Shown here: in pieces, positions 9,917-21,344 of the stretch
How the letters are laid out: the number at the start of each line of letters is the position of its first letter
How positions within the stretch are numbered: position 1 is the first letter of the stretch
Origin: Heracleum sosnowskyi
Taxonomy: Eukaryota; Streptophyta; Magnoliopsida; Apiales; Apiaceae
Direction: 5' to 3'
DNA length: 64,000 nt
Assembly (NCBI GenBank): GCA_030848705.1
Contig: CM061244.1
Location: 110,443,111-110,507,110, forward strand
Made by a program: the position numbers and the translations under genes
The notes under the pieces: generated by a model
Seen by the model: only the letters and a program-made list of their open reading frames with translations
Databases searched by the model: none
What the model was told of the DNA's origin: nothing

Positions 9917-12900
9917 TTAACTAACAAGATCAGAATAGATTAAGAATTTTGACTTAGCTTGAGATTTCTTCTTCTGTCTTGCTTCATCCTCTCTCTTGAG
10001 AGCTTCTGCCAAGCAGCTTCTTAGACCTTCTACTAGAGAGATTTCAGCAGGAGAGACTGCAGCATCTTCTATTTCTTCAAGAATCTTCTTTGCAGTAGGA
10101 GAAAGAAGAATACTAGCATCCCTGAGATTCATCCATTGTTCCTGATCAAATGGATAGCTTCTGAAGTGGAGTTCTTCCTTAATGAGCTTGAATCTACTTC
10201 CAGGATAAGCATTGAGAGATACCCTCCTTTGCCTGTCTAGATTTGAGCTTTCTCCTTTTCTTCTTTCCAGTATTCCCTCTATCTGTTCAGAACAAATTTG
10301 CTCCAGGGGATGAATTGATCCAGCTACCATATACTGTAGATCCTTCAGAATAGTTGTTTTTAGCTTGTACAAGCTGCAAACATAGATTTCTTCTTTCAGG
10401 TACTTGATTCTTAAGGGACCTTCCAGCATACATGGTTGATAATTTGGAGCTTCACTTTCTGCCTTGTTGGCAATCTTGCATCTTTCCAGGAGTTCAGCTT
10501 CCTTCTTATCAAGTTCTGATTGATAGTGAGAATGTTTAGAAGATTCAGGTCCTTGGCTTGACATTGGTTGTTCTTTCTGAGTTGGTATGGTTTCCCCTTC
10601 TGGATTGGGAAAATCATCAAACTCATCATACCAGTGGTATGGTATAGGAGAGGGTGGTAGATCAGTGAGAATATCATCATCATCAAAATCTTCAAAGTTG
10701 TAGCCAAAGTTCTGAAAGAATTCAGCACTCCTTTCAGCCTGATATTTCAAAACGTGTTCTATGACAGACTCTGGAACATTATCATAGCATTTCATCAACT
10801 CTACCATCCTTTCCAAGTAGAAGAAGTCAATTCTTCTTTTATTTATTGTTGTCGTGCTACCACTGAGTGATGAGGCTATCAGATCAAAATCCTTATTTAC
10901 CCTCATAGATCTTGATTCTGGCCACCACAGTATGTACTCATAGGCCTCTTGATTTTCATCCAACTTAATCTCAACACTCTTGATGTCTTTTGAATACTTT
11001 TTCTGTACTTCAAGACTGTTAGGATGTTTTGATTGAAGTGGAATTCTAAAACTTCTGAATCCAGTAGCCTTTTTCCTTCCTGAGTACATGTGCTTCCCTG
11101 GAAGTTTTTGTCTAGAAAACCATGCTTTAGATTTAGCTTTCAGTCTTTTGGGCTTGACAGTAGCTTTAGCTTCATCCTTGACAGAACCTTCCTTGACAGC
11201 ACCTTTGTCGACAGTATCTTCCATGACAGCATCTTCTATGACAGTTTCCTTGTCGACAGTATCTTTGGTGACATCATCTTTTTCTGCATTTATGCAGTCA
11301 ATAGCACATCTAAGAATGCTTGCCTCCAAAGCTTCCAGTATTCTTGGCTCCTCTTCATCTGTTGCACCAGCATCTTTCTTTTCTTGACGAGTTTCTTCAT
11401 TGCCTTCATTCTGAGATTGAATACCAGTATTCCCAGAATTACTTCCACCAGCATTTCCTGTATTTCCAGAAGCTTCACCACCTCCAATCTCATCATCATC
11501 ATCATCATCATCTTGAATAGGAGTATCATAGAGGCAGCTTCCACCTTGATCAGCTCTTTTGGCATTGGCTCTAGAGATTAGCTCCTTCACTCTAGCTCCC
11601 AGTGCCTTGTCTCTCAACACCAGCATTTTGTAGATCTCTTGAACAGCAAGAACTCTTCCTGGATTGGAATTTGAGCTAAGTATTCCATCTAATACTTTCA
11701 GAATTGACTCAGTTTGCATCTTGGATGTCCCAGTCAGATTCATGAAGTTGTTCCTTCTTGTGCCATCCTTTGTAGTAGATCTATAGAAAACACTTGGAGG
11801 ATTTGTGTAGACTTCAGGTAGCTTCTCATTGATTAGGTTCTGGATTTGTATGTTCAGGATTTCATTGAAAGATGTTTGAGTTGCCCTGATCTTTCCCTTC
11901 ATAGCAACTAACACCTTTGTTGGCAGACTCTGCAATAATTCCATAGTGATGAAATAGGATATGCCAGAAGTAAAGTAGATACTTACAGCCCATCTTTTCT
12001 CATCATTCACCATTACACTGACACTGGTGATTTGATCCCTTATCAGTTTTGTAGTATTGGTTGGAATGTTGCTTGGAGCATTCATTGCATCTCCCACTAT
12101 CCTACAAAACTCAGTGTCATGATTCTGTAATGTGCTCTCCCTGTAATCCACCATTATGATATTTGCCTCTTCTTGACCAAACTCAGCTCCATTTGTCCAA
12201 GAGTGTCCTTTATGGATGGATTCAGGCAGTTTCCCTTTCCCTTTCCCAAGCTTGTTTTCTTCCTCTATTTCCCTCCATCTTCTTTGTAGAGTAGATTCTT
12301 GAGATGCTGAAGTTGGTTCTCTAATTGTCACAGGAGGTAGAATGGGATGTCTAGATGCAGGTCTTCTTTGTAGTGCATCTTGAGTTGCCTTGGACATCAA
12401 CACCCTTTCTCCATCTAATTCACCTTCAACAAGATCTTCATCATTACTCTTTGGTTGTCCACTGCTTGGATTGACTTGCTCCCCCTTAGTCAATGCCTTT
12501 CTCTTGACTCCTGAAACTTGCTCCCCCTGAGTTCCACCTGATCCCTGAATTGGTGTAGATTCTGATCTTGCTACCTTCTCCCCCTTAGTTGAGTTGGCAG
12601 CTACTAGGTCAGTGAGGAATTGTAGGGAAAGCTTAGTAGCAGCAAAGCCATCAACCACAAGTTGAGAGAGAGAGTCCAGTTTGGAGTTGAAGCTAGCACA
12701 TTGACCTTCCAGTGCTGTGATCCTGTGTCCAAAAGTAGCAGAGGGGCCACCAGTCCTTAACCTTCTTGGAGGGGAAGGAAAAGAAAGGGGCTTGGAGGCT
12801 ATGGGGGTTCTCACACTCTCAGGGTGTTTTTGAGTGATCTCATCACCCCTCACATTATGACTCTCAAGGCCTAATGCCTGAACATTTTGGGCTCCCTCAA

Positions 12901-13936
12901 AGTCTCTCTGGACATGCTCAAGTCCCTCTCCTTTTGCCAGCTCATTTGGCTGCCTCTCATTTTTATGCTCACCTCTCTTTTCTTTTATCTCTCTTTTCTT
13001 TTGCACACCCTCACTCAACCTAGATGCATGAGTATGAGCAGTACTAACATGCATTGAAGGAGAAGATGTAGAATGTACCTTTAAGAGTTTGGCAAGAGGT
13101 AGGTCATCATCAGAGGCATCCTCAAGGAATACAGCATCAAAATCAGGCTGGGAGGACTTGACAGCACCTTGGGCAGAAATGTTACTGGCAGTTGGAGTCT
13201 GGACAGCAGGTTCTGGCATGACAGCAACTTTGGGAAGTGGAGTGACAGTAGCTTCTGTAGTGACAGTAGCTTTCTCTCCACTCATGACAGCAGCTGTGTC
13301 CAGGACAGTAACATTTCCAGTGTCTTTGACAGCAACAGAGGCTGTGACAGCATCTTCCTGAAGGTAAGATGCTCCTTGGAGTTCAGACAAAGTGTTGGCT
13401 GTTTCATTTTCTGACAAGATACCACTTTGCCCTAGCTCAGTGTTTGGAGGAGTGGTGTCCATTTCACTTTGAGAAATGGGTTCTTGTGGACCACTAGATG
13501 GGGGCTCATCCATGATTGGAGATGGATGATCAAAACCTGAAGGGTTGGGACTGTCCCCTTCTCTAGGTTGTGGAGAAGAAACAAAAGAATGTGTAGGGAA
13601 GGAAGAAGGTGAAAGTGTAGCAGAGAGTGGGGGCTGATTCACAGAAGAGAAATGTGACTCATCAAAAGGAATAGAGATATCCTCACTGTGCCCTAACTCG
13701 CTGCGTGTTTCTTCAAGTGGAGGGTTCTCAGGTTGTGAACCATGAGTTTGTGCAGACTCTGTACAGCGTGCCTTGGGAGACAGGCCAATTTCAATAGATG
13801 CACCTTGTTGAGAAGGCACATCTAGGGAGGTGTTTGAATCCCTTTCAGTAACTACAGTTTGTTGAGAAACTGCAGCTTGGCTAACAGTGGTTTTGGTCCT
13901 CCTAGCTCTCTTCTTCTTAGGCTCAAGGGGAACCAC
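9917..13936 (-). pseudogene. E2 env-like frame, C-terminal part (after TRIM)
   Basis: This open frame of 1,339 codons is the continuation of the frame starting at 15371; the TRIM at 13956-14341 separates them. Removing the 386-bp TRIM and one 5-bp target duplication leaves the two parts in the same phase, so the ancestral frame was about 1,687 codons. Near its start is a basic PKKKRARR cluster, which could be a nuclear localisation signal. The first 700 residues are low-complexity (Ser/Pro/Glu/Thr) and include AV/TV-rich runs encoded by the family motif. A run of seven Asp is at about 11491-11513. A more ordered region follows (PGKHMYSGRKKATGF, ILWWPESRSMRV, YLERMVELMKCYDN), then a Lys/Glu-rich end. 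I recognise no catalytic motif, signal peptide or membrane span. Confidence 0.8.
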
Positions 13937-13955
13937 TGGGGGTTCTGTTTGACTA

Positions 13956-14341
13956 TTTTAGGATCAGGCGCTTACCACTTGCGTTAAAAGCCCGAGATTG
14001 TAGTGCTGGCGCAACCTTATTTCTTAACACTTAGCCACCATTACAAGCGCCTACGTGTCGACATTTAGAGGGACATGCTGGACACACCCAACAATCCCCC
14101 CCCCCCAGCATGTGCCACCACTAATAAGTCCCTGTTAGGGGTACAATGGATGCACAACATGCCTTCGTTGGGTTTCGACCACAAGACCTCGCTCTGATAC
14201 CAGTTTTTAGGATCAGGCGCTTACCACTTGCGCTAAAAGCCCGAGCTTGTAGTGCTGGCGCAACCTTATTTCTTAACACTTAGCCACCATTACAAGCGCC
14301 TACGTGTCGACATTTAGAGGGACATGCTGGCACACCCAACA
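13956..14341 (-). mobile_element. TRIM (miniature LTR retrotransposon) inside E2 env-like frame
   Basis: Direct repeats of about 138 and 137 bp (13956-14093 and 14205-14341) flank a 111-bp core. The minus strand shows a TGGTATCAGAGC primer site at 14191-14202 next to one repeat and a G-rich polypurine tract (14094-14108) next to the other. The 5-bp target duplication GACTA is present at 13951-13955 and 14342-14346. Outer ends are TGTTGGG and, less usually, CCTAAAA rather than a CA end. There is no coding capacity, as expected for TRIMs, which are mobilised in trans. Confidence 0.95.
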
Positions 14342-15371
14342 GACTACCTTCCTTATTTGCTGCACTAGGTGCAATATCTCCCTCAAGACTCACAGAGCTA
14401 CCACCAACATCAGCTTCTAAGGATCTGTTTCTGGATTCCTGCAGGGCTTCTCTTTGGGCTTTGGGAAGTCTAGAGAGCCTAGGCTGAGTGTATGGTGTGG
14501 AATGTGGGTTAACTGAATTTGGGTCTAATTCAGTTTCATTCACAAGTGTAAAAGAACCATAACTAGGAGGTAAAGGATAATCAAGGTTGGTCACTTGATT
14601 AACCATGTGCTGAGTGAAACATAGTGGAATGTGTGCATTAAGATCCTGTGAAGATAAAAGTGTGTGTGTGTTCTTTTTCAAAACAGGGCAAACCTCTAGA
14701 CGAGGAGCATCATTATCATATTCACAGAAAGAATTTATACACATCATAAGAAAGCGCGGATAGATTGATATCTTCTTACCTATGGCATCCTTGAGTTGTG
14801 CCAGGAGGAAAGCTCCAACATTCACCTTGTATCCATGAACAAGAGAATGTGTCAGCTTTTTGATGTAGGAGGGTATTCCATTCCAGCCAGTAGACATGGT
14901 AGAGAACACCTTGACCATGACATCGAATATCATACTCCACTCCTTCCTTAGATACTTCCTATCCATTTCACCAGACGGGTACCATTTGGTTGTTCCCTCT
15001 TCGAGAATAGGGCCTGCATACCCAATCTTCAAGAAGAGCTTCTTGAGAGTGTCATCATTAGCAAGTTCAGCAAATTGTTGTCCTGCTTCAAGTGTAATAC
15101 CAAGAGCAGTGTTGATGACCTCAGCTGTAAGAGTGTATTGTTGCCCATTAATGTTGAATTGAATAGCTGGGTTTTCACCCTCAGTTTGAGCAACAACAAT
15201 TCTCCAAAAGGCCTCAAGTCTGTCTAAATCGAGAATGGAGGTTGAGGTAATGGCAGAACGAAGATAGGACTTGTTTAAGAAAAACACGAGTCCTTTGAAA
15301 CCTTCACCAGCATCATTTGGGGAAAAGATGCCAGCAAAGTTTGTTTGAGAGAGAGTCTGTTTGGGTGCCAT
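14342..15371 (-). pseudogene. E2 env-like frame, N-terminal part (before TRIM)
   Basis: The frame starts at the ATG at 15371 (MAPKQTLSQTNFAGIF) and runs about 343 codons to the TRIM insertion, then reads about 20 codons of TRIM sequence to a stop at 14280. Segments INGQQYTLTAEVINTALG, KYLRKEWSMIFDVMVKVFS and YPRFLMMCIN match in order with the E1 and E4 env-like proteins, defining a shared N-terminal domain of about 200 residues. Similar domains are known from uncharacterised proteins of plant retroelements; the function is not known to me. Confidence 0.85.
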
Positions 15372-16070
15372 GGAGATTCAAGAAAAAGATGAAAGTGAGA
15401 AAGTTGCTTTTTGTTTTAGCTCGAAGAAAAGTATTTTTCCTGAAGTAGGATGAGAGTGATGTGTCTGAGTAACTGGGAAATAAAAGGGTATCTCAAACGT
15501 TTGTGCACAAAAAGTGGAATTAAAGAACGTGTCTTAACCCACTCATACAACATGTGAGTTACTGCCCGTTATTCACTGTCAAACGTGGGGTGAATTATCC
15601 AATTGTAACGGTCCACTATTGTTGACACTAACCTGTGCGCTAGAAACATTCTGTCAGTACTAAGATGTGGTGACAGTAAGTTATGCGCGACAGAAACTAT
15701 TGCGCAAAACATGCTGTCACCGTTAAGCGTTTGAATGACAGTATCTTTTGAAAGCCTTGACAGAAAGTCTTTACCTGTTGTCAAGAAGTTTGCTGTCAAG
15801 AAACATATGACAGTATCCTTCTTGACGACAGTAACTTAGATGGGAAATTGTTTCTGTCATGGATTTACTAGGATTCTGTATTCATAAACTTAACTTAAAA
15901 TTAACAGAGTATGAATTTAGCAATTTGAATCTTATGAACACAGGTACGATGCAGTTAACACAGACAAATCATAAACTCAAAGAAAACCACAGAACAAGAA
16001 ATTTTATTATTATTAATAAAATCATTAAAATAGAACATTGAGTACATCATTCTATGATTTTATCAATTAG
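15372..16070 (-). promoter_or_regulatory. E2 spacer, motif-rich part
   Basis: No open frame is credible here. Between about 15648 and 15835 the E2 motif (CTGTCA or TGACAG with near variants) occurs roughly a dozen times in both orientations, the densest cluster in E2. The position matches the hairpin-bearing spacer of E1, between pol and the env-like frame. A role in transcription of a downstream message is inference. Confidence 0.45.
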
Positions 16071-16298
16071 TTATAAGGTTTCTTCCTTAATTTCCTCTTC
16101 AGAACGACCTTCTTCTGTGAGAAGTGCCTAAAGCTCTTTCTCTTCTTCCTGAGCCTTGGCCTCCTCTTCCTGTTTCTTTTCTTCATCTATCTCATCCATG
16201 GCGTCCAACAGCATCCCGAAGAGCTCATCAATCTCTTCACTGTCGGGTTCACTATCGCACCTTTTTAGCCCTACTTCAATTCCTACTTTGTTTTCCAT
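16071..16298 (-). pseudogene. Small acidic frame in E2 spacer
   Basis: An ATG at 16298 opens a 56-codon frame ending at 16128-16130 (TAG) and continuing in phase to TAA at 16071-16073, 75 codons in all apart from the stop. The peptide starts MENKVGIEVGLKRCDSEPDS and becomes strongly acidic with repeated Glu and Lys, suggesting a short coiled coil. The TAG could come from a CAG codon. E1 has no counterpart in its shorter spacer. It may be a captured host fragment, a leftover of a larger frame, or chance; I do not recognise it. Confidence 0.4.
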
Positions 16299-16700
16299 TA
16301 TTTACTTTAAAACTGAGAGCAGACTGGTAGAACCTAAGGTTAATTTATAGGCGAAACCGTCTAAGGATTAAAGTCTAATGGTCAACAGTTAGACTACCCA
16401 TACAACTACCACAAAAGTAATTAATGGTTGTCCTCCTTTAAACCTATGGGTTTATGCAAAAAGGTGTGAAAGTCCAATGGAACAGACATTTATCCCTCAA
16501 ACTTAACAATTAACCACATTAATGTCATACAGGGTCTAAAAGTATGAGACTGGCACAAAATACAGACATGAATAGTCAAATTAAGACATGCTGTCACATA
16601 ACAGACATAGACCAAGTAGACAGTAACTTCTCTTGACAGCAGGTTTGAAGTTGCTGTCATGAGCTTCATGAAAAATTGAAAATGCAGAAAACTGAGTTAA
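16299..16700 (-). promoter_or_regulatory. E2 spacer next to pol
   Basis: Non-coding sequence between the RNase H stop (16701) and the small acidic frame. At about 16588-16665 the E2 motif recurs five or so times in both orientations. I see nothing else. Confidence 0.35.
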
Positions 16701-18002
16701 TCAACATACCAGATTCAGCATTCCAAATTCACTTACCAACCTGTTAAAGGTTGCTTCATCCAATGGCTTAGTAAAGATGTCAGCAAGTTGCTTGTCAGTT
16801 GGAACATAAATCAGCTTCACAGTACCTTGTTCAACATGCTCTCTGATAAAGTGATGTCTTATATCAATGTGCTTTGTCCTAGAGTGTTGAACTGGATTGT
16901 CTGCAATAGCTATGGCACTAGTGTTGTCACAGTAGATAGGAATGTCTCTTAACACTAGACCATAATCCTGAAGTTGATTCTTCATCCATAGAATTTGTGC
17001 ACAGCAACTGCCTGCAGCAATGTACTCAGCTTCTGCAGTTGAGGTGGAAACTGAATGCTGCTTCTTGCTAAACCATGAGACCAATCTTCCACCAAGAAAT
17101 TGACAGCTACCAGTAGTACTCTTTCTGTCAATCTTGCATCCAGCATAGTCTGAGTCTGAGTAACCAATTAGATCAAATCCAGTGTTCTTAGGATACCAAA
17201 GGCCTAGGTTAGGAGTGCCTTTTAAGTATCTAAAGATTCTCTTGATGGCTACTAAGTGTGACTCTTTTGGATCACTTTGAAACCTTGCACAGAGACATGT
17301 AGCAAACATGATGTCAGGTCTGCTAGTAGTTAAGTATAGGAGAGATCCTACCATGCCTCTATAGGTGCTTGAGTCAACTTTCTTTCCTTTAGGGTCAAGA
17401 TCCAGACTAGTTGATGTGGACATTGGTGTCTTTGCAGGTGATGAATCTTCCAAGTTGAACTTTTTGAGAAGTTCCTTGATATATTTACCTTGACAAATGA
17501 AGATTCCATCAGGTTGTTGAAGAATTTGCAATCCCAGAAAGAATGACAATTCTCCCATCATGCTCATCTCATATTTGTTACTCATGAGAGAGGAAAACTT
17601 CTCATACAGCTTCTCATTAGTAGAACCAAAAATGATATCATCCACATAGATTTGTACCAGAATAATGTCCTTGCCATGGTGTTTATAGAAAAGTGTCTTA
17701 TCCACAACTCCTCTAGTAAACTGATTTTCCAAAAGAAAGGTGGAAAGAGTGTCATACCAGGCCCTGGGTGCTTGCTTTAGTCCATACAAAGCCTTGAAGA
17801 GTTTGTACACAAAATTATACATTTCAGCATCCTCAAATCCTGGTGGCTGTTCAACATACACTTCTTCTTCCAACTCTCCATTTAGGAAGGCACTTTTGAC
17901 ATCCATCTGAAATACTTTGAAGTTGCAGTGTGCAGCATAGGCTAGAAAGATTCTTATAGCTTCAAGTCTTGCAACATGTGCAAATGTCTCATCATAATCT
18001 AT
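16701..18002 (-). pseudogene. pol: E2 pol: RT C-terminal two-thirds and RNase H
   Basis: Following the stop at 18003-18005 the frame reads IDYDETFAH, then QMDVKSAFLNGELEEEVYVEQPPGF, YGLKQAPRAWYD, YVDDIIFGS and SRPDIMFATC of RT, and DSDYAGCKIDRKSTTG, STAEAEYIAAGSCCAQ and LADIFTKPLDE of RNase H, to a stop at 16701. The first in-frame Met is at 17906. It lacks the small deletion and the TAG present in E1, so E2 is the better reference for that part of the family. Confidence 0.93.
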
Positions 18003-19364
18003 TCATTCCTGTTGACAGTAACCTTTAGCCATTAGCCTTGCCTTATTTCTTGTCACTGATCCATTTTCATCAAGCTTGTTTCTGAAAACCCATTTGGTCT
18101 CAATGACTGACTTTCCTTTAGGTCTTGGAACCAATTTCCATACATTGTTCCTTTCAAACTGATTTAGCTCTTCTTGCATGGCTATCACCCAGTCAGAATC
18201 CAACAATGCTTCATCAGTTGTCTTAGGTTCCATTTGAGACAGAAAGCATGAAAACATGCTGTCAGCAGAGACTTTGTTCCTTGTCCTCACTCCAGAAGTA
18301 GGGTCACCAATGATAAAGTCATTTGTGTGATCCTTGTTCCACTTGGTGATTCTGGGCAAGCTACTTGACTGAACAGGAACATTTGCTTCAGTTTGTTGAG
18401 TTGAATGCTCACCAATTCCATTGTCTTCACCATGTTCTTCGTTGTCTCCAGAGTCACCACTGTTATGAATGTTAGAAGTTATGGTTTGTGATTGAGCTGG
18501 AGTTTGGTTGACAGTTGTGGTATTGACAGCATCTTTATCAACATCAACAGCTTGAGTGAAGCTGGGTTCTTCATCAACAATTTCCTCAGCTTCCAAGTAT
18601 CCTTGATTCTCAAATCTTAAAGTCTGCATCTTTCCTTCTTCATGCAGCCCTGGAAACTTGGTTTCATCAAATGTGACATTTACACTTTCTTCAATAATCC
18701 TGTGTTCCATAACATAAACTCTGAATGCAGTCCTTTCTGTGCTGTAACCCATGAATAGTCCTTCAAAAGCCTTGGTGTCAAATTTTCCTTTCTTCTCATG
18801 GTTGTCCTTCATCATAAAGCATTTGCTCCCAAACACATGAAAATATTTGACAGTAGGTTTCTTTCCAGTTAACAGACAGTAGGGTGTACTTGCATGAGTT
18901 TTGTTAATCATGGTTCTGTTTTGAGTATAACATGCTGTGTTGATAGCTTCAGCCCAGAAATATGTTGGCAGTTTAGCATCATGCAACATAGTTCTAGCTG
19001 CTTCAATGAGAGTCCTGTTCTTTCTTTCTACAACTCCATTCTGCTGTGGTGTTCTTGCAGCAGAGAATTGTTGCACAATTCCTTCATCTTTACAGAAATT
19101 TCCAAGAGTGGCATTTCTGAATTCTGTACCATTGTCACTCCTCAAGATTTGAACTTTTGAATTTGGAGTTCTATCAAGAACTCTGACTTGATCAATAATT
19201 ACTTGAGCAGCTTCATCTTTGGATTCAAGAAACTTCACCCAAGTGTACCTTGAGTAATCATCCACCATTACTAAGGCATATCTCTTCTTGGCCATAGATG
19301 GTACATTGACTGGTCCAAAGAGATCCATATGTATCAACTTGAGTGCTTCAGTGTTGGTGTTCAA
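18003..19364 (-). pseudogene. pol: E2 pol: integrase catalytic core and start of RT
   Basis: This stretch lies between two in-frame stops (19365-19367 and 18003-18005). It contains the integrase DDE residues in HMDLFGP (about residue 13 of the stretch), RSDNGTEF (about 78) and QQNGVVERK (about 112), then the Sirevirus linker, then RT from TKWVFRNK to KARLMAKGYCQQE. All pieces from 21344 to 16701 are in one phase. Confidence 0.93.
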
Positions 19365-19943
19365 TTACTTGGACTTGTGCACAGCTCTCCTTAGTTTGCC
19401 CATTTGACAATCTTCACACAGTCCTTCTTGACAGAATTCCTGTTGGGGCAAACCTCTCACTAACTCCTTCTTCATCAAAATATTCATTGTCTTGAAGTTG
19501 AGATGTGAGAGCTTCCTGTGCCAAAGCATACTGTCACCAACAGTTGCTTTACTGTAGAAACAGTAAACCTTATCCTTCTTTGTTGAATTTAAGTCAGCAA
19601 CAAACAAGCTTCCTTTTCTGACCCCTTTTAGAGAGAGGCTTCCATCCTTCTTGTGATAGATGTTACACACCATCATGTCAAAATCAACCTTGAATCCTCT
19701 GTCACTGAATTGGCTGACACTGAGTAGATTGTGCTTCAATCCATCCACAAGAGCAATGTCTTCAATGACAACATTTCCAATTTCCAGACAGCCATATCCC
19801 ACTGTGTAACCCTTGCTGTTGTCTCCAAAGGTTATGATTGGGCCAGCTTTCTCTACATAATGTGATAGCAGGGCTTTATCACCTGTCATGTGTCTTGAGC
19901 AGCCACTGTCAATAAACCACATGACTTTGTCTTTCTTCTTGCC
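19365..19943 (-). pseudogene. pol: E2 pol: protease and integrase zinc region
   Basis: The protease motif MWFIDSGCSRHMTGDKALL lies at the start, and the integrase HHCC region (HRKLSHLNF then CEDCQMGK) near the end. The segment is bounded by in-frame stops at 19944-19946 and 19365-19367. It joins gag and the catalytic core in the same phase, so only nonsense changes, not indels, separate them. Confidence 0.92.
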
Positions 19944-21344
19944 CTAACTTGAAGGTGTAGATGTCACTTCATCAGTGCTAGCCATGAGAGCTAGGTTGAC
20001 ATACTCTTCTTCATCTTCATCATCAGACTCATCCCAACACTTTCCTTCAGCCACATAGGCTCTTCCTTGAAACTTCTTGGAGTATCCACCAGTTCCTTTC
20101 TCAAATCTTTGAACCTGTTTGGGTCTTTTGCATTCAGTAGCAAAATGACCAGGTTCACCACAGCTGTAACACTTGAATTTAGACCTATCCACCATTCCAG
20201 TCTTGTATCCTCCTTTGGTTGAACTTCCCACAGCAGCCTTTGATGAGCTTCCCTTGCTGAACTTGGATGCTTGGCCTTGGGGCCTGAAAGACCTATCCTT
20301 CTTGAACCTAAAGTTCTTGAACTTTTTAGCGATGTAGGCCATAGTAGGATTGTCCATGCTTTCCAATTCCTCCATTGTGTAGAAGTCTTCATCTTCCACA
20401 TCCTTGAGCTGTAGTACCACTTTCTCATCATCTTCAACAATCTCTTCTATCTTCAAGGATTGTGCAGGGGTTGGTTGTGTGATTTGTAGTACTTCACTTG
20501 GCTGTGTGATCCTTGGCACATGTGCTACTAGGGCACTTGACATATTAGCCATCTTGTTCCTTGTTCCACTTTGTATGGCTCTCTTTTGAAAGAGTTCAAG
20601 TTCATAAGATTTCAGAATACCATAAAGTGTCTCAAAGGTTATATTGTTGAGATCTCTTCCTTCTCGTATGGCTGTTGTCTTGTGTTCAAGGTGATCAGGC
20701 AGTGTAAGCAAGAACTTGACATTTAACTCTTTTCTGTCATAGAACTTGCCATGTATCTGTAGTTCAGTTAAAAGCTTACTGAACCTTTCAAACATGGAAG
20801 TTAAGTCTTCACCAGGCTTGGCCATGAATGCCTCATATTGTGATATGAGTATTTGCCTTTGATTGCCCTTAACTTCTTCACTTCCTTCACATAGTAAAGC
20901 TAACCTGATCCACATCTCCTTGGCTGATGTGCAGCTTATCACACTTCCACACATGGCTTTATCCAACGTGAGAGAATCGAGCAAGATGAGTTGCAAGTGA
21001 TCATCTAGCGCCATTTTCTCCTTCTCAGGTTCCAAAAGTTCAGAAGGATCTTTGGGAACCCAATGTGCAGGAATGACTTCACCATTTACTGTTGTGGCTT
21101 CAATTTCCTTCCTTGGAACGAAAGGACCATTCTCGAGGATTCCTAGGTATAGTGGATTCGCAGCTTTGATAAACAACAAGATCTTTCTTTTCCAAATGCT
21201 GTAGTTCTCTTTATCAAAAGCTGGGATCTTGATACTGTTTGATTTCTGCATTTTCTTCGGGATCTCAGATATGTATGTTAATCTGTTAGCTCTGATACCA
21301 GTTGTTAGTCCTCGTGTATTGTAGAAGGGGGGGGATGAATGCAA
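19944..21344 (-). CDS. gag: E2 Gag
   Basis: The frame reads from within the LTR edge; the likely start is the Met in MQKSNSIKIPAFDKENYSIW at about 21251, just inside the primer site. The copia Gag domain (LLCEGSEEVKGNQRQIL and following) comes next, then one CCHC knuckle, CYSCGEPGHFATEC, at about residue 393 of the open stretch. An acidic tail with ESDDEDEEEYVNLALMAS ends at a TAG, beyond which protease continues in the same phase. It is far shorter than E1 Gag. Confidence 0.9.
   Translation of the reverse strand: MHSSPPFYNTRGLTTGIRANRLTYISEIPKKMQKSNSIKIPAFDKENYSIWKRKILLFIKAANPLYLGILENGPFVPRKEIEATTVNGEVIPAHWVPKDPSELLEPEKEKMALDDHLQLILLDSLTLDKAMCGSVISCTSAKEMWIRLALLCEGSEEVKGNQRQILISQYEAFMAKPGEDLTSMFERFSKLLTELQIHGKFYDRKELNVKFLLTLPDHLEHKTTAIREGRDLNNITFETLYGILKSYELELFQKRAIQSGTRNKMANMSSALVAHVPRITQPSEVLQITQPTPAQSLKIEEIVEDDEKVVLQLKDVEDEDFYTMEELESMDNPTMAYIAKKFKNFRFKKDRSFRPQGQASKFSKGSSSKAAVGSSTKGGYKTGMVDRSKFKCYSCGEPGHFATECKRPKQVQRFEKGTGGYSKKFQGRAYVAEGKCWDESDDEDEEEYVNLALMASTDEVTSTPSS
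21289..21300 (-). other. E2 primer-binding site
   Basis: The minus strand reads TGGTATCAGAGC, complementary to initiator-Met tRNA, two bases from the LTR edge, exactly as in E1. Confidence 0.95.

Noticed and set aside
13956..14341. Intron in the E2 env-like gene
   Set aside because: Direct terminal repeats, primer site, purine tract and a 5-bp target duplication identify a TRIM insertion instead.
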